DNA of 64,000 bases. Origin: Acheta domesticus (Eukaryota; Arthropoda; Insecta; Orthoptera; Gryllidae). The notes under the pieces were generated by a model, which did not search any database, had not been told where the DNA came from, and saw nothing but the letters and a program-made list of their open reading frames with translations. A program made the position numbers and the translations under genes. Below are positions 1 through 10,920 of this stretch, piece by piece; position 1 is the first letter of the stretch; the number at the start of each line of letters is the position of its first letter. The stretch is taken from NCBI GenBank assembly GCA_031308135.1, contig JAHLJT010000631.1:193200549-193264548 (forward strand). Direction: 5' to 3'.

Positions 1-730
1 AATAGCTTGTTTTCGGACTATGTGTCTTGTGAGAGAAGTGGATAGTTTGTTTTCCGGACTTTGAAATAATTTACCAGAAGTGATTTTCGGAGGACTTGTT
101 CAGATTTTCGGACATGGCAGTTGGACTTCAATAGTCTACATAACCGGTGGGAGAGATTAGGAACCGGGAGCGTCGGACAAGACTAACAGATAGTTTAGGC
201 AGTGTGGACTGGACGTGTCAGCGGCGGCGCAAGACCGGAAGAGAGAAGCGGAACTTGGAATTAACAACGGCCAAGTGAGAAGCGACTACGGAGCGTTGGC
301 ATGCAAAAACGGTAAAAAAAATACTGCAGTATAAAAGAGACAATTTATTCAAAAGGGGTCATGACCATCTAATTAATTGTTTTAATTTAAAAGTTAAATA
401 AATTGTTGAATTTTGTTCTTTGGAAAAGAAAAGAGTTTTTTCATTTGTCAATCATAATTTTTAATTAGTTGAAAGCATAATTTATTACATTTCAGATTCC
501 ACGCCATACTGTATAGTTGGCAGATCAGGTAATCGGCTATCGAGGCGATAGCGAGTAATTGTATCCGGACCATCGACCCAAGCTAGCTGGAGGTTTAGAT
601 AATTTTTGTTAAATCAGATAGAAAACTTTGATAGTAATTCATGTAACCTGTTTCTGGCGCCCAAATCTTAATAAATTTGGAACAGGACATGATTACAGCC
701 ACGCTTTTGATGAGACGTTGAGAAAGGTAT
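1..730. other. Unassigned leader region, possibly LTR-retroelement remnant
   Basis: The first 300 bases have mixed composition with repeated CGGAC words; the rest is AT-rich. No convincing coding frame is seen. TGGCGCCCAA at 655-664 equals the first ten bases of the primer-binding site complementary to tRNA-Lys used by many LTR elements and retroviruses. It is followed by a short inverted repeat (CCAAAT at 661-666, ATTTGG about 8 bases later). No gag or pol follows, because a foldback element starts at about 731, so the retroelement reading is only a hint. Confidence 0.25.
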
Positions 731-1328
731 ATTTCAATATATATATCCAGAGTGTCCGGGGAGGACGACGTCGAAACTTGGAAAAGAAGCTCTTAAAACA
801 ATTCTAAGCATATTTTGTCTAATAAACTACGTGGATATTTTGAATGGTTGAGCCGCAATAAGCACTCAAACATTGGTTTGAAAAATTAATTTCTAGGCAA
901 AAGTTGCAGTGCAGAAGCATAGAAACACTCCAGAAACATGTAATTGTTTATTGTTTACAAAAGATATGAACATATTTGTTCAGAAAGAAAAATTAAGCGA
1001 GAAATAAAAAAGCACTCAATTTACACAATTCGACTGCTTTTTTATTTCTTGCTTAATTTTTCTGCCTGAGCAAATATATTCATTTCTTTTGTAAATGATA
1101 AACTACTTTCGTGTTTCTGGAGTGTTTCTATGCTTCCATAATGCATATTTTTGCCTAAAAATCATTTTTTCAAACCAACTTTTGAGTGCTAATAGAGGCT
1201 CGCCCATTCGGAATATCCACGCAGTTTATTAGAGAAAATACGCTTAGAATTGTCTTAAGATCTTATTTTCGAAGTTTTGACGTTTCCTCCCCAGACATCC
1301 TGTGTATAGATATATATAGTGATGAAAT
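731..1328. mobile_element. Foldback / MITE-like element with ~285-bp inverted arms
   Basis: The left arm (731-1014) is the imperfect reverse complement of the right arm (1035-1328), leaving a loop of about 20 bases (1015-1034). Matching stretches include TAGAAACACTCCAGAAACA and GAAATAAAAAAGCA. Both outer ends carry a similar terminus, GTGTCCGGGGAGGA on the left and GATGTCTGGGGAGGA on the right when reversed, inside AT-rich flanks that could hold a short target duplication. By eye the arms are roughly 80-85% matched. There is no transposase, so the element is non-autonomous if it is a transposon. Alternatively the transcript could act as a long hairpin RNA. The short open frames inside are incidental. 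Confidence 0.75.
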
Positions 1329-1914
1329 GCGGATGCGGACATTCGTCCACACACGCCCACGCGACAGATAATCATCGACTGCGGACGTGGTGAGCCAGCG
1401 CGACTCGGTTTAAAAGGGACGCGCTTTCTAAATTGATACGCGCAATGCCCGCGGCATAGCGCGGAGCACAATGACGTATGGCGGTCGAAGGAGAGAAAAA
1501 TGACGCGTTGATATCCCTTCCAGAGAGGGATGACTCGACCCATAAAAACGCCGGACGACGGAAGATTATTCCTTCTGTTCCCGATCACCGTCCGAGCGCC
1601 ATCATCAAATTGAGTTCTTCAGTGAGTTAGATAGGAGTGTTGAGCGTCAGAGAGACGCATAGTTAGGCACGGCGTGCACAGAAGTTTTGAGAAAAAGTGT
1701 ACAGTAATCGAGGAGGGGCGCAAGTGCCGTGAAGTAGTTGAAAGAGTCTGTGGGTCAAGAGAGTGGAGGGTGATTTGCGTAACGCGCAGTTATCAGTTGA
1801 GAGGCGTTAAATAGACAGAAATAAATGATGCGACGTATACGTCCAAATTTTGAGCAAACACGCAACTTCATTCAGTTGCGTCGTGCATGAGACTTTCGCC
1901 CGCGGGTTGCGGGT
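1329..1914. other. Unique mixed-GC sequence before the 50-bp array
   Basis: The sequence is CpG-richer than its surroundings and purine-rich from about 1600 on the + strand. A CATAAAAACG word at about 1540 and TTCTTCAGTG at about 1616 recall arthropod TATA and initiator elements, but their spacing of about 75 bases is too long for a normal core promoter. No gene is recognised. Confidence 0.3.
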
Positions 1915-2675
1915 GATAGAAGAAAGAGAGAGGACGTGGTAGCGAGGGTCCATGGGAATCAGGCGATAGAAGAAAGAGAGAGGACGTGGTTGAGAGGGTC
2001 CATGGGAATCAGGCGATAGAAGAACGAGAGAGGACGTGGGAGAGGGTCCATGGGAATCAGGCGATAGAAGAAAGAGAGAGGGACGTGGTAGAGAGGGTCC
2101 ATGGGAATCAGGCGATAGAAGAAAGAGAGAGGACGTGGTAGAGAGGGTCCATGGGAATCAGGCGTCAGAAGAAAGAGAGAGGACGTGGTAGCGAGGGTCC
2201 ATGGGAATCAGGCGATAGAAGAAAGAGAGAGGACCGTGGTAGCGAGGGTCCATGGGAATCAGGCGACAGAAGAAAGAGAGAGGACGTGGGTAGAGAGGGT
2301 TCATGGGAATCAGGCGACAGAAGAAAGAGAGAGGACGTGGTATAGAGGGTCCATGGGAATCAGGCGATAGAGAAGAGAGAGGATCGTGGTAAGAGAGGGT
2401 CCATGGAATCAGGCGATAGAAGAAAAGAGAGGACGTGGTAGCGAGGGTCCATGGGAATCAGGCGACAGAAGAAAGAGAGAGGACGTGGTAGAGAGGGTTC
2501 ATGGGAATCAGGCGACAGAAGAAAGAGAGAGGGACGTGGTAGAGAGGTTCATGGGAATCAGGCGATAGAAGAGAGAGGATGTGGTAGAGAGGGTCCATGG
2601 AAATCAGGCGATAGAAGAAAGAGAGAGGACGTGGTAGCGAGGGTCCATGGGAATCAGGCGATAGAAGAAAGAATA
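1915..2675 (+). repeat. 50-bp minisatellite, about 15 copies
   Basis: The unit begins GATAGAAGAAAGAGAGAGGA and includes GGGTCCATGGGAATCAGGC. The word ATGGGAATC or a one-base variant recurs near 1952, 2002, 2050, 2101, 2151, 2201, 2252, 2304, 2353, 2403, 2450, 2501, 2550, 2598 and 2648. Single-base gains and losses (GACGTGG/GGACGTGG, GATAGA/GACAGA) shift the frame between units. The + strand is strongly purine-rich. Open frames through it with repeated ESGDRRKRED-type peptides follow from the unit having few stops and are not taken as a gene. Confidence 0.95.
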
Positions 2676-4109
2676 AGACAGGAAAACGCCGCGACGAGCA
2701 GCGGACGACCGACGCGGATCGGCTCGCGGACGCCGCCGCCGGGCGCATCTGGCTGTCGCTCCAAGGCCGAGGCACGCAGCGGGCGAGACTCTGCGACGGT
2801 AAAAGTGAGCTGCGAACTGCGAGAATATAGAGTCAACGCCTCGTGGCCGGGGGAGAACTGTAAAAGGGGAACGTTGGTGGGGAGAGCGACATAAATCACG
2901 GAGCTAACGGAGATCGTAGAATTGACTGCCATATTTTTAGTAACTGCCTGGGAAATTTGTATAAAATTGTGTTAATTTTGTGATATTCATAGCAAAGATT
3001 TCTTATTGAAGAGTACGATCCAATTAATCAAAGTTATTGTCAAATTGATTTGAATACTGAATGTCGCAAGTCTGAACCCGCGGCGCCGGGCGACTTCGGC
3101 AGAAAAAATTTTGTAAATTCTAGATTAAATAGTTGACGGGAATTTCCAAGATGGGATTCAAGAGTATTGAATGAAAGTCACCTCGACAAAGAGAAAGGTA
3201 CCAGTGATTTATTTTTTGTGTATTTTTTTAATGATCAGTGTAATCATTTAAAAGGGTTGAAATACACCCACGTTTAATTGATTTTATGTGTGTGAATTTG
3301 TTTGGATTCTTCTGGACACCCAAAAGTTCCCACTGCCTTGAGAGAGAGAAAGGGAGAGAGAAAGAGAGAGATCAAACATCTTATTTTTAACATTCTACAA
3401 GGCGGATTTAGTATTTCTTATCTAATATTTGTTTACTGTGATTGGAGAACACGTGTCATTAATACCAAAGTTAAGAATATTGATTGCCTGTTTTTAAAAA
3501 GAACGTTTCACTCATTATAAGAAAATAGTGTTTAACGCATTGGTTATATCACATGAGGTCTACTTCAAACCTTAACAAACGTAGAGTAACATGTATTTTA
3601 TCAAGGTCTTTTTATGAATTCACTTGTATTAATGAATATAACAGAATATGGAATTCTTAGAAATTGCATTACGAAAAAATCGAAGTTTGAACACTATAAC
3701 TTTGAAATTCATTTATTTAAAGGCATCCCGGTACTGCGTGGCTCAATTGGTCAACCATTTTTAACAATTGTAAAATAACAAAGTGCTTTAAAATACATTT
3801 ACGGTTTGAAATGTATTTTTGATTATGTTAAAGCAGAAAACTTATTTGTGATTTCTTGAAATAAATCATCTGAAACTAACACATTAGGGGACTACGCATG
3901 ATTATACATGGCAATCAAATGGCACAAATGGCAATCACCTTTAGAGGAAAAAGTTAATTGTTGCTTCTGTAAATTTAGTAATGGTCTGGCAAGGAAAGAT
4001 GGTACATTGTATCTCTGTCCATGATCAAGATGTAAATTTAACTATGAACATTGCATGATCAATTAATTGATTCTTTGATTAATGAAAACTCTGAAAAACC
4101 CTAATCGGT
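2676..4109. other. CpG-rich patch then AT-rich non-coding DNA
   Basis: About 2690-2880 is CpG-rich (GACGCCGCCGCCGGGCGC). The rest is AT-rich with a short GAGAGA tract near 3340-3370. The longest open frames are under 100 codons, have no recognisable motif and overlap on opposite strands, as expected by chance. Confidence 0.5.
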
Positions 4110-4400
4110 AGAAATCGGTGGTCCGATCGGGTTGCTCCCGATCTGTAGTTTTCCGTGGTTTCTCAGGTCAATACAGGCAAATGCCGGAGCAGTACCCTAA
4201 CTAACGAGCCACGGACCGCTCGCGATATTTCCTTCCTCTTCGTTATCCTATCCTCACCCCATACTTTCACACACACTAACATGCACAACACTGCCATACA
4301 TGCCCGGGGGGACCGCCCGGGAGCTTAGAGCTTGTCCCGGAGGGGGCGGTGCCCCTTAGGTGGGTGATGCCTGGTTGGGCAAAATCCCGCATGCCGTCGA
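4110..4400 (+). mobile_element. SINE-like dispersed repeat, family A, copy 1
   Basis: The body contains GATCGGGTTGCTCCCGATC (a small hairpin), TAGTTTTCCGTGGTTTC, AACGAGCCACGGACCGC, TTTCCTTCCTCTTC and ATCCTCACCCCATACTTTC, followed by a CA-rich stretch. The same ordered blocks occur on the minus strand at 41,520-41,890 and 58,730-59,090, so this is a dispersed family. Those copies end in a tRNA-like B-box, suggesting a tRNA-derived SINE. The end after about 4350 is uncertain. Confidence 0.65.
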
Positions 4401-5759
4401 TAGGTCGGCGTCAGATCTCTCAATCAAACGGAGGTAGACCACCACCACCACCACCCCACCACCACCTCCAGAACAAAAAGTATGCACTACACTTACGGGT
4501 CTAATGATTCTAATAAAAAATATAGCAGTTGACGCGCCCAACATCACTAAAAATCAATTTAATGTAATTTTGACGATCAAGACTTCCTAGCTTACGAGTG
4601 CTGTAATCCTCTTCGAAAAATGTCGCTTTTCTCATACTTTTTCTTTCTTGTTACTAAATAGACGTGAATGATCTAGAAGTCCTTGTAACGTACTTCACAA
4701 CGAAGCCCAGCTGGGCAACGAATAGTCTAGTGTTGAATTGAAAGACGAAAAAAGGAAAGAAAATAAATGAATACAAAATACGAAAAAGAAGAAGAGGAAG
4801 AAGAAAATGGTACACTGTTTGTGAACTTCTGAACATTAAAAAACCTTTTTCTAGGATCAATTATTTTGTATGGTTTATCGACAGATTCAAAATATCATGT
4901 AATGCTAACGGAGTTTAGTACAAATATTTTACTTCACGTTACGTAACACCAGATGAACGATACTTAGTGATTTATACATATTTGTAGATATCAGATCTCT
5001 TCATATCTTTTATGTTAACGTATCTGTAGATGGAAATAATTCAATAATATGATGGCATTTTCTATCGACCATCAAATGTCCTTTCATGAGAGATACTTCA
5101 TAAAGGGAATGTGAAATTAATTACAACACAAATGATTCCACAGCCATCGCTTCTATTGTAAAGGCAAATTGAAACATAATTATAGTATTAGATTATAGGA
5201 TATATTAATCACTATTCAGAATTTATGTTATTAAGAAGACAAAAACAAATCCAACATGAGCGCAAAGCGACATGTTTGAGGGATTTATGGATAATTTTCA
5301 GTTAAACGTGTTAGGGATGGAATTAAAACCGTATGTAATCACAGCTGAATATTTTAATTGCTGCTTACACTGTAATTTGATAACTAAAGCCAACGGAATC
5401 TGGAATAAATACAAGTGCGAGATAAATTGTTATGATGAAAATATTGTATTACGAAGAGACAATAATTGAATATGTTATTCGGGTCACATCTTTTCTTATA
5501 CGACTTCTTAGCCTGCGATTTGAGAAGTTCACCGGCACTTTTGTCGATTCTGTCCGGCTCGAGTTCCTGTCCGTTTCAGTGGAACAAATGAATCCTTCGA
5601 ATCAATTGTCAACCCTTTCTTTCAGGTTTCCAACCTTCGACACCTAACATATCTAAAACACCACGCACTCCAACCAACTCACGGGCAGCAACCGGCACAA
5701 TCCAATCACAATTCGATTACAGCCACTCCTCCTTTGAAGCGCAAATCGCACGGTGCGCG
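4401..5759. other. AT-rich non-coding DNA with a CAC microsatellite
   Basis: An interrupted (CAC)n tract lies at about 4438-4467. The remainder is AT-rich. Overlapping open frames of 63-71 codons between 4650 and 5650 show no recognisable domain. Local GC rises from about 5690 towards the next island. Confidence 0.5.
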
Positions 5760-6845
5760 GGCCACTGGCGAAAGAGCTCACCTTTCCGGTCCAACCTCGT
5801 GCGTGAATTTGAAATTCGAAAGGTTGTAACCCTGCTTCGAGTCAGCGATGCGGATCGGGGGCTTCGCGCGAGGGAGATCTGGTGCGTGGGACCCCCGGGC
5901 CACCGCCTCAGCCTCCGCCCCTCGCCTCCGCCGCCCCCGCCCCCCGCCCACGTCCCCCCCGCTCACGCCCCCGCCCACGCCACCCCTCCACCGCCGCCCA
6001 CGCCCCTGCAGCCCCCGCCCCCGTCGCCCACTTCCCTGCCTCCGCCTCCGCTGCCGCTCTGTCGCCTCCCCGCCGTTCCCCACCCCGTTCTCCCCACCAT
6101 CCTGCCTCCTCCCCCGCATTCACCCCACTCCCGCCCCGCCTCCGCCCCGCCTCCGCCCCGCCTCCGCCCCGCCTCCGCCCCGCCTCCGCCCCGCCTCCGC
6201 CCCGCCTCCGCCCCCGCCTCCGCCCCGCCTCCGCCCCGCCTCCGCCCCGCCTCCGCCCCGCCTCCGCCCCGCCTCCGCCCCGCCTCCGCCCCGCCTCCGC
6301 CCCGCCTCCGCCCCGCCTCCGCCCCGCCTCCGCCCCGCCTCCGCCCCGCCTCCGCCCCCCGCCTCCGCCCCGCCTCCGCCCCGCCTCCGCCCCGCCTCCG
6401 CCCCGCCCTCCGCCCCCGCCTCCGCCCCGCCTCCGCCCCGCCTCCGCCCCGCCTCCGCCCCGCCTCCGCCCCGCCTCCGCCCCGCGTCCGCCCCGCGTCC
6501 GCCCCGCCTCCGCCCCGCCTCCGCCACCGCTCCCGTCCCGTTGCCCCGCCCTCCCGCCCCGCCTCCGCCCCGTCTCCCCGCTGCCCTGCCGACCTCGCCC
6601 TCGCCGCCGCCGCTCGACGTCGTCGTTCGCGGCGCGAATCGAATCGAGGGCGAATCCGAACCGAAATGCCACGTCGGAGGCGCCGGTGTTTCTCTCCCGC
6701 GAAGAGGCGCAGGAGAGAGGCCGTCGGGAGAGAGACATGCGTGAAGTCGAGAAGAGGTGTGAGGCCTGGCTGTGACAAAGTAACGGGTAAGGCGTGGGCA
6801 GCCGGCGACAAGAGAAGAGGGGGCAACCACATTTCCGGGTCTCTC
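5760..6845. other. CpG-rich island around an 11-bp array
   Basis: GC and CpG content jump sharply. The + strand is almost pure C-rich from 5900 to 6600 and turns purine-rich from about 6640. All frames stay open for hundreds of codons on both strands, giving Pro/Ala/Arg-rich or Gly/Ala/Arg-rich peptides, the hallmark of low complexity rather than coding. The island ends abruptly at AT-rich DNA near 6850. It could be a promoter-type CpG island, but no adjacent exon is recognised. Confidence 0.7.
6131..6530 (-). repeat. 11-bp GC-box-like minisatellite, about 36 units
   Basis: The + strand unit is GCCTCCGCCCC, read on the minus strand as GGGGCGGAGGC, which contains the GGGCGG/GGGGCGG core bound by Sp1/KLF-type zinc-finger proteins. 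A few units have one base more or less (about 6210, 6355, 6410) or GCGTCC in place of GCCTCC (about 6484-6500). Of the main G/C-rich arrays here, this is the only one whose G-rich strand is the minus strand. Confidence 0.95.
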
Positions 6846-9800
6846 TGAGTGCCCTTCCTTGTTTTTATTAATATTTTTATTTACATTTGACACATTTTAT
6901 TATTATTTTGACACATTAGAAAATAAATAAAACATACTACAAAGATAATGAAATTATAACTTTAATGACACAATTAATTAGTAATATCAATTATTGATCT
7001 GATGTTGAACCATTTATGGGGTTGACAGATAGGCTGGAAAGCCCAGTCTTCAATCAATGTATATCAATTCTCCAAATTAACAGCTTAAAGAAAGGGAAAA
7101 CGAGGAATTGGACATTTTGCAATATTTTATTACGTGGGGCTTAAGACCCACTTTTGAATTTTTGTTCCAGACCACGGGACGCTGTTCCGCCCTTCTGCGC
7201 GCACGTTTGAGGACGTTCCCTCATCATCAGGCTAGAAAAGAGAATCTGTCGTACGTGCCATTCCTGCACATGCGAGCTCTTTTCCACATGGCGGGTCCCA
7301 ATCACTACAAACATAACATAACTGGATATTATACCACGGTGCCTTGGCACATAATAATTTTATAAAATCTTATGAACTGATTGTTGCGTTTGATATTTAT
7401 ATGTGAAAGGTAAGTTCCATATTACTTGTACTGAGTAATCATTACTTTATTTTCTTGTCTATAACCTACCTTGATTTGTAATGTATTCTTGTAATTCCAA
7501 CTCATTTCATTTGTTATAGCTACTGTTATCTTCAAATATTCTTTTCTGACTGGTGATGAGTAAAATAATGTCCTCGAAACTGTCGTGATATTAATCAAAT
7601 ACAAAATGTACATGTGGATGATTATTTATGTAGTTGTTACCTCCAATAGATAATAAAAATCTGTTCCAAATACAAGGGCCAAATTATGAACTTACGTATA
7701 TAAGTAATATATGAGTGTTATGATGTTAGTGCTCGATGAGAAGTGATCTAAGGATTAGGAAAACACATTTTGTCGGGTCATGAAAATAGTTTGTGACAAA
7801 AATAAGAGTAGAATTTTTGGTATCATTCTGTCGCCTTCAGTATATTTGTAAATTTCATCATATACAATGAAAGTTATACTTTTGATATCAGGAGTATGTG
7901 TAAGAAAGTTATTAGAGAGCTAAAATTACTTATGATGATGATTTGAGTTAAGTATGGATTAGAATGAAAACCGGAATTTTATTCGTAGAGTTGATTTATA
8001 TGAAACGTAAGAAAACACTACTGCGTGAAAGTTTCTAGACATCAATTAATCTATGCAAGGAAAGTAATTAGCAAATGTTAGAACAATATGGCTACAGCAA
8101 ACACTGATAAAAATAAATAAAATGGGCTAAAAATATAAGGACGCCAGTAGATCTGAGCCCGTCCATGGGCTGTCGCGCCAACTACATACAACTACATACA
8201 TACAAATGTATAAGGAAATTAATTAGCATAAGGGGGAAAAGTATTGGTATAAAATGAAGAAACATGTTCTGTCTAGAACGTGCTGTGAAGGAATTAATTG
8301 CAAAAAAGAATTATAAACAAAGTGGTTGCGGGCAGATTGGAGTATTCAAATCACAAAAGGCAAATCTAAAATGATGAAGAACAGTCAGGTAACACCCCTC
8401 TTAGAACAGTCTTACTAATACGGAAAATTGTTTCATTATATTTTAGTAAATTCAAAAAGCTGTGAGTACTAAAAATTACACAAAATTGATTAGTCGTAGG
8501 AGGGATGTTTGAAAATAACCGCAGCAAAGTCAAAATATTTAGGGTTAAAGGGAAGAAGAATGGAGATGATGATCAAGATACATTTATTTTTGCAAAGAAC
8601 ATACTAAAATGACAGTTTCTTTTACTTAGTGCAATGATAAATATTATGGAATGGCATCAATGAGACGTTTTTATAATGGAGGTAATAATTACGAAAATGC
8701 TAATGAGAGATGAAGTAAACATAAAAATTACAGGAAGATTCGTAAACAGAGTTCATACAATGGCCCAATTCCAATTTAATACTTATACCTAATTTTGCAG
8801 TCATTCCACACAAACTTTTAGCGTTACTAACGAGGTGTCGAGAACAAAATTCACCTGACAAGGTCGTAGTAGCGGTGGACAGTACACCTCTTTGGACTCG
8901 TGACAGTTACCCAAACTCAGAGAGAAGTCTGCAGCAACTCATTGCATGTTGAGCGCAGTGGAAAACTTTCGGTTCTAATCTGGAGAACTAATAACCTTTT
9001 AAATGGCCGAGGTGGCGCGACTAAGGTGGCATCAATCGATGCAGTGGTGGAGTTCCTTTGCGTGCGGACGGACTCTGGAAGACACTGCGAACAACTTTTA
9101 TTGAAGAAGAAGGCGAAGTTTAGCTCTTTAACCAGGAGCTCGCCCAGACACTCATTTGAGAGCTATTGACTAATCAGAAAGCGTAAGAGCTCAATTCCAC
9201 ACAATTATCACATTTTGACAACTGACAGTGTTTTTAATGAGAATTATAGGAAGTTGTCTTTTGGTATGCATTTGATTCCATATAATGCTTCCCTTTTTAC
9301 AGACAACTAAAAACCCTAGTTGTCTATAAAAAGTGAAGCTTTACACGGGACTGAATACTTGCAAATGTTTTGGTGTGTACCATTCTACTATTTATTTTGT
9401 TACGTTATTTTTATTCTCCTTGTTTTTATTCTACTTCTTCTTTTGTTTTCTAGGTAGATACGACTCAACTGGAACCCTGGACTAATATCGCAATGTTGCT
9501 GGTGATTTTCGAGGTAATGGAGGATGGACGAGACGGAAATGGATGGCTAGGCTCATGTTCGATCGTGAGGACGAGAATGCTTGGAGGATGCCGAAGGATG
9601 GGTCTGGTGCGCATTGTGACCAGCTTTTGAGATACTGCTCCAGCACCTGCCTGGGATTGATTAAAGAAAACCAAGTAAACGACAAATTAGCTCGGCTCAA
9701 GCATTTTCATTTAAGCAATGATGTTTTGATACCACCTACCTTCTGAAGTGGTGTCGTAAACACGATACTGTTGGTTCTGGAAAATTTTGTCGTTCAATGC

Positions 9801-10230
9801 TGCAAATGTGGTCACATGTCAGAAATATTGCAAATTGAAGTCTATGCTATGAGTCAAAATTTGCTTACCATTGAATATCTTCTTTAATTAATTAGTTTGA
9901 GAAGCAAGAGGTATGTTCCAAATGCTGTTCAAATGTTTTATTGAACAACAGGTAGTGTCTAGAAAGCAACAAGAACTGTATACAAATATTGATACTTGTT
10001 TGAATTTACGAGAAGTTTGTTTTCCTCCTATTGAAGGTATTTACCATATTGCCTCGTTCTCTTCCATACCTTTCTTCACACTAATCTATATAATCGTATT
10101 GTAGCATGTTAATTCCATTTCATTATTCGATTCTTTCGAGATGGGATCACTTGTGGTATTTTGCTTTATCATGCAAAAATTATATATGTGGTGAAAGGAC
10201 TCCTGTTGGTCTATAAGAATGCATGCGAAG
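6846..10230. other. AT-rich non-coding DNA
   Basis: No gene is recognised in 3.4 kb. A hammerhead-like core lies at 7203-7231 (separate entry). About 8150-8200 has a short GC-richer patch ending in ACATACAACTACATAC-type repeats, resembling a degraded repeat tail. Open frames of 60-90 codons at 7108, 8900, 9465-9746 and 9913 overlap others on the opposite strand and have no motif I can name. Confidence 0.5.
7203..7231 (-). ncRNA. Hammerhead-ribozyme-like core (weak)
   Basis: On the minus strand the sequence reads CTGATGA, one T, a GAGG...CCTC hairpin, then AAAC. Canonical hammerhead catalytic cores are CUGANGA, stem II, GAAA. Here the spacer T and the loss of the G before AAA weaken the match. 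Penelope-like retroelements carry hammerheads as a family trait, so this may mark a decayed one. No reverse transcriptase was found nearby. Confidence 0.25.
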
Positions 10231-10680
10231 TAGATGGGAAAGGAAAAAAGAGAAAAGGCGATCAAAGGATGCAACAAGAACGGGTAACAGCACACGTGAT
10301 AAAGCGCACATAACAGAGGAGGCAGAGTAAGTGGGAACGGGAAAAGAGAATAGACGATCAAAGGGTGCAGCGAAAGTGACTAATAGCACATGGGGAGAAA
10401 AGCAGAGTAGGTGGGAAAGGAAAAAAAAGACGATCAAAGGATGGAGCGAGAGAGACCAGCAGGACGCGCGGAGAAAAGCTGAGCACAAGCTGAATAGGTG
10501 GGGAAAGAGAAAAGGCGATCCTAGGAAGCAGCAAAAGCGGGCACCACCATGCGTGGTGAAACGCACATAAGAGCGCAGGCAGAGAAGTTGGGGAAATAGG
10601 AAAGAAGAGCAGAGGTGAGCGAGAGCAGGCGGAAGAGCAACAAGGATCAAGGGGGTGTAGCGAGAGCGGGAGCCCGGAGC
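10231..10680 (+). repeat. Diverged ~90-bp tandem repeat, about 5 units
   Basis: A GTGGGAAAGGAAAA-like block recurs at about 10,234, 10,331, 10,411, 10,498 and 10,588 (spacing 80-97). It is followed in each unit by GGCGATCAAAGGATGCAGC-like and AGCACA/GTGATAAAGCGCACA-like blocks. Units are substantially diverged, so the array is old. The + strand is purine-rich. Confidence 0.7.
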
Positions 10681-10920
10681 GGCGGGCGCCCCAGGCAGCG
10701 CCGTGCTTGGGAAGGAGGAGGAAGGACGAGCCAAGGTGGCACGAAGCGGCCCCCGCGCGAGACAACACAGGCGAGCAATTGAGTTGGAGGGAGCGCCGCC
10801 CCGCCCCGCGCCGCGCCGCCGGGAATGACAGCTGCCCTCCCTTTCGCCGCCCCCGCCGCCGTCGCCGTTGCCGCCGAGCCATACCAGGAAACGGCACGGA
10901 AGGCAGGAAGCAGAGTTTTC
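10681..10920. other. CpG-rich island
   Basis: Dense CpG with GCCCCGCGCCGCGCC and TTTCGCCGCCCCCGCC stretches follows directly on the degenerate ~90-bp repeat. Several frames are open on both strands, which argues against any one being coding. No domain is seen. Confidence 0.55.

Noticed and set aside
1915..2675. CRISPR-like regular repeat
   Set aside because: Units are directly abutting with no unique spacers, and the sequence context is eukaryotic.
5778..6893. Six overlapping frames of 250-350 codons on both strands
   Set aside because: They come from the 11-bp array and C-rich flanks. Mutually overlapping on both strands, low complexity, no domain.
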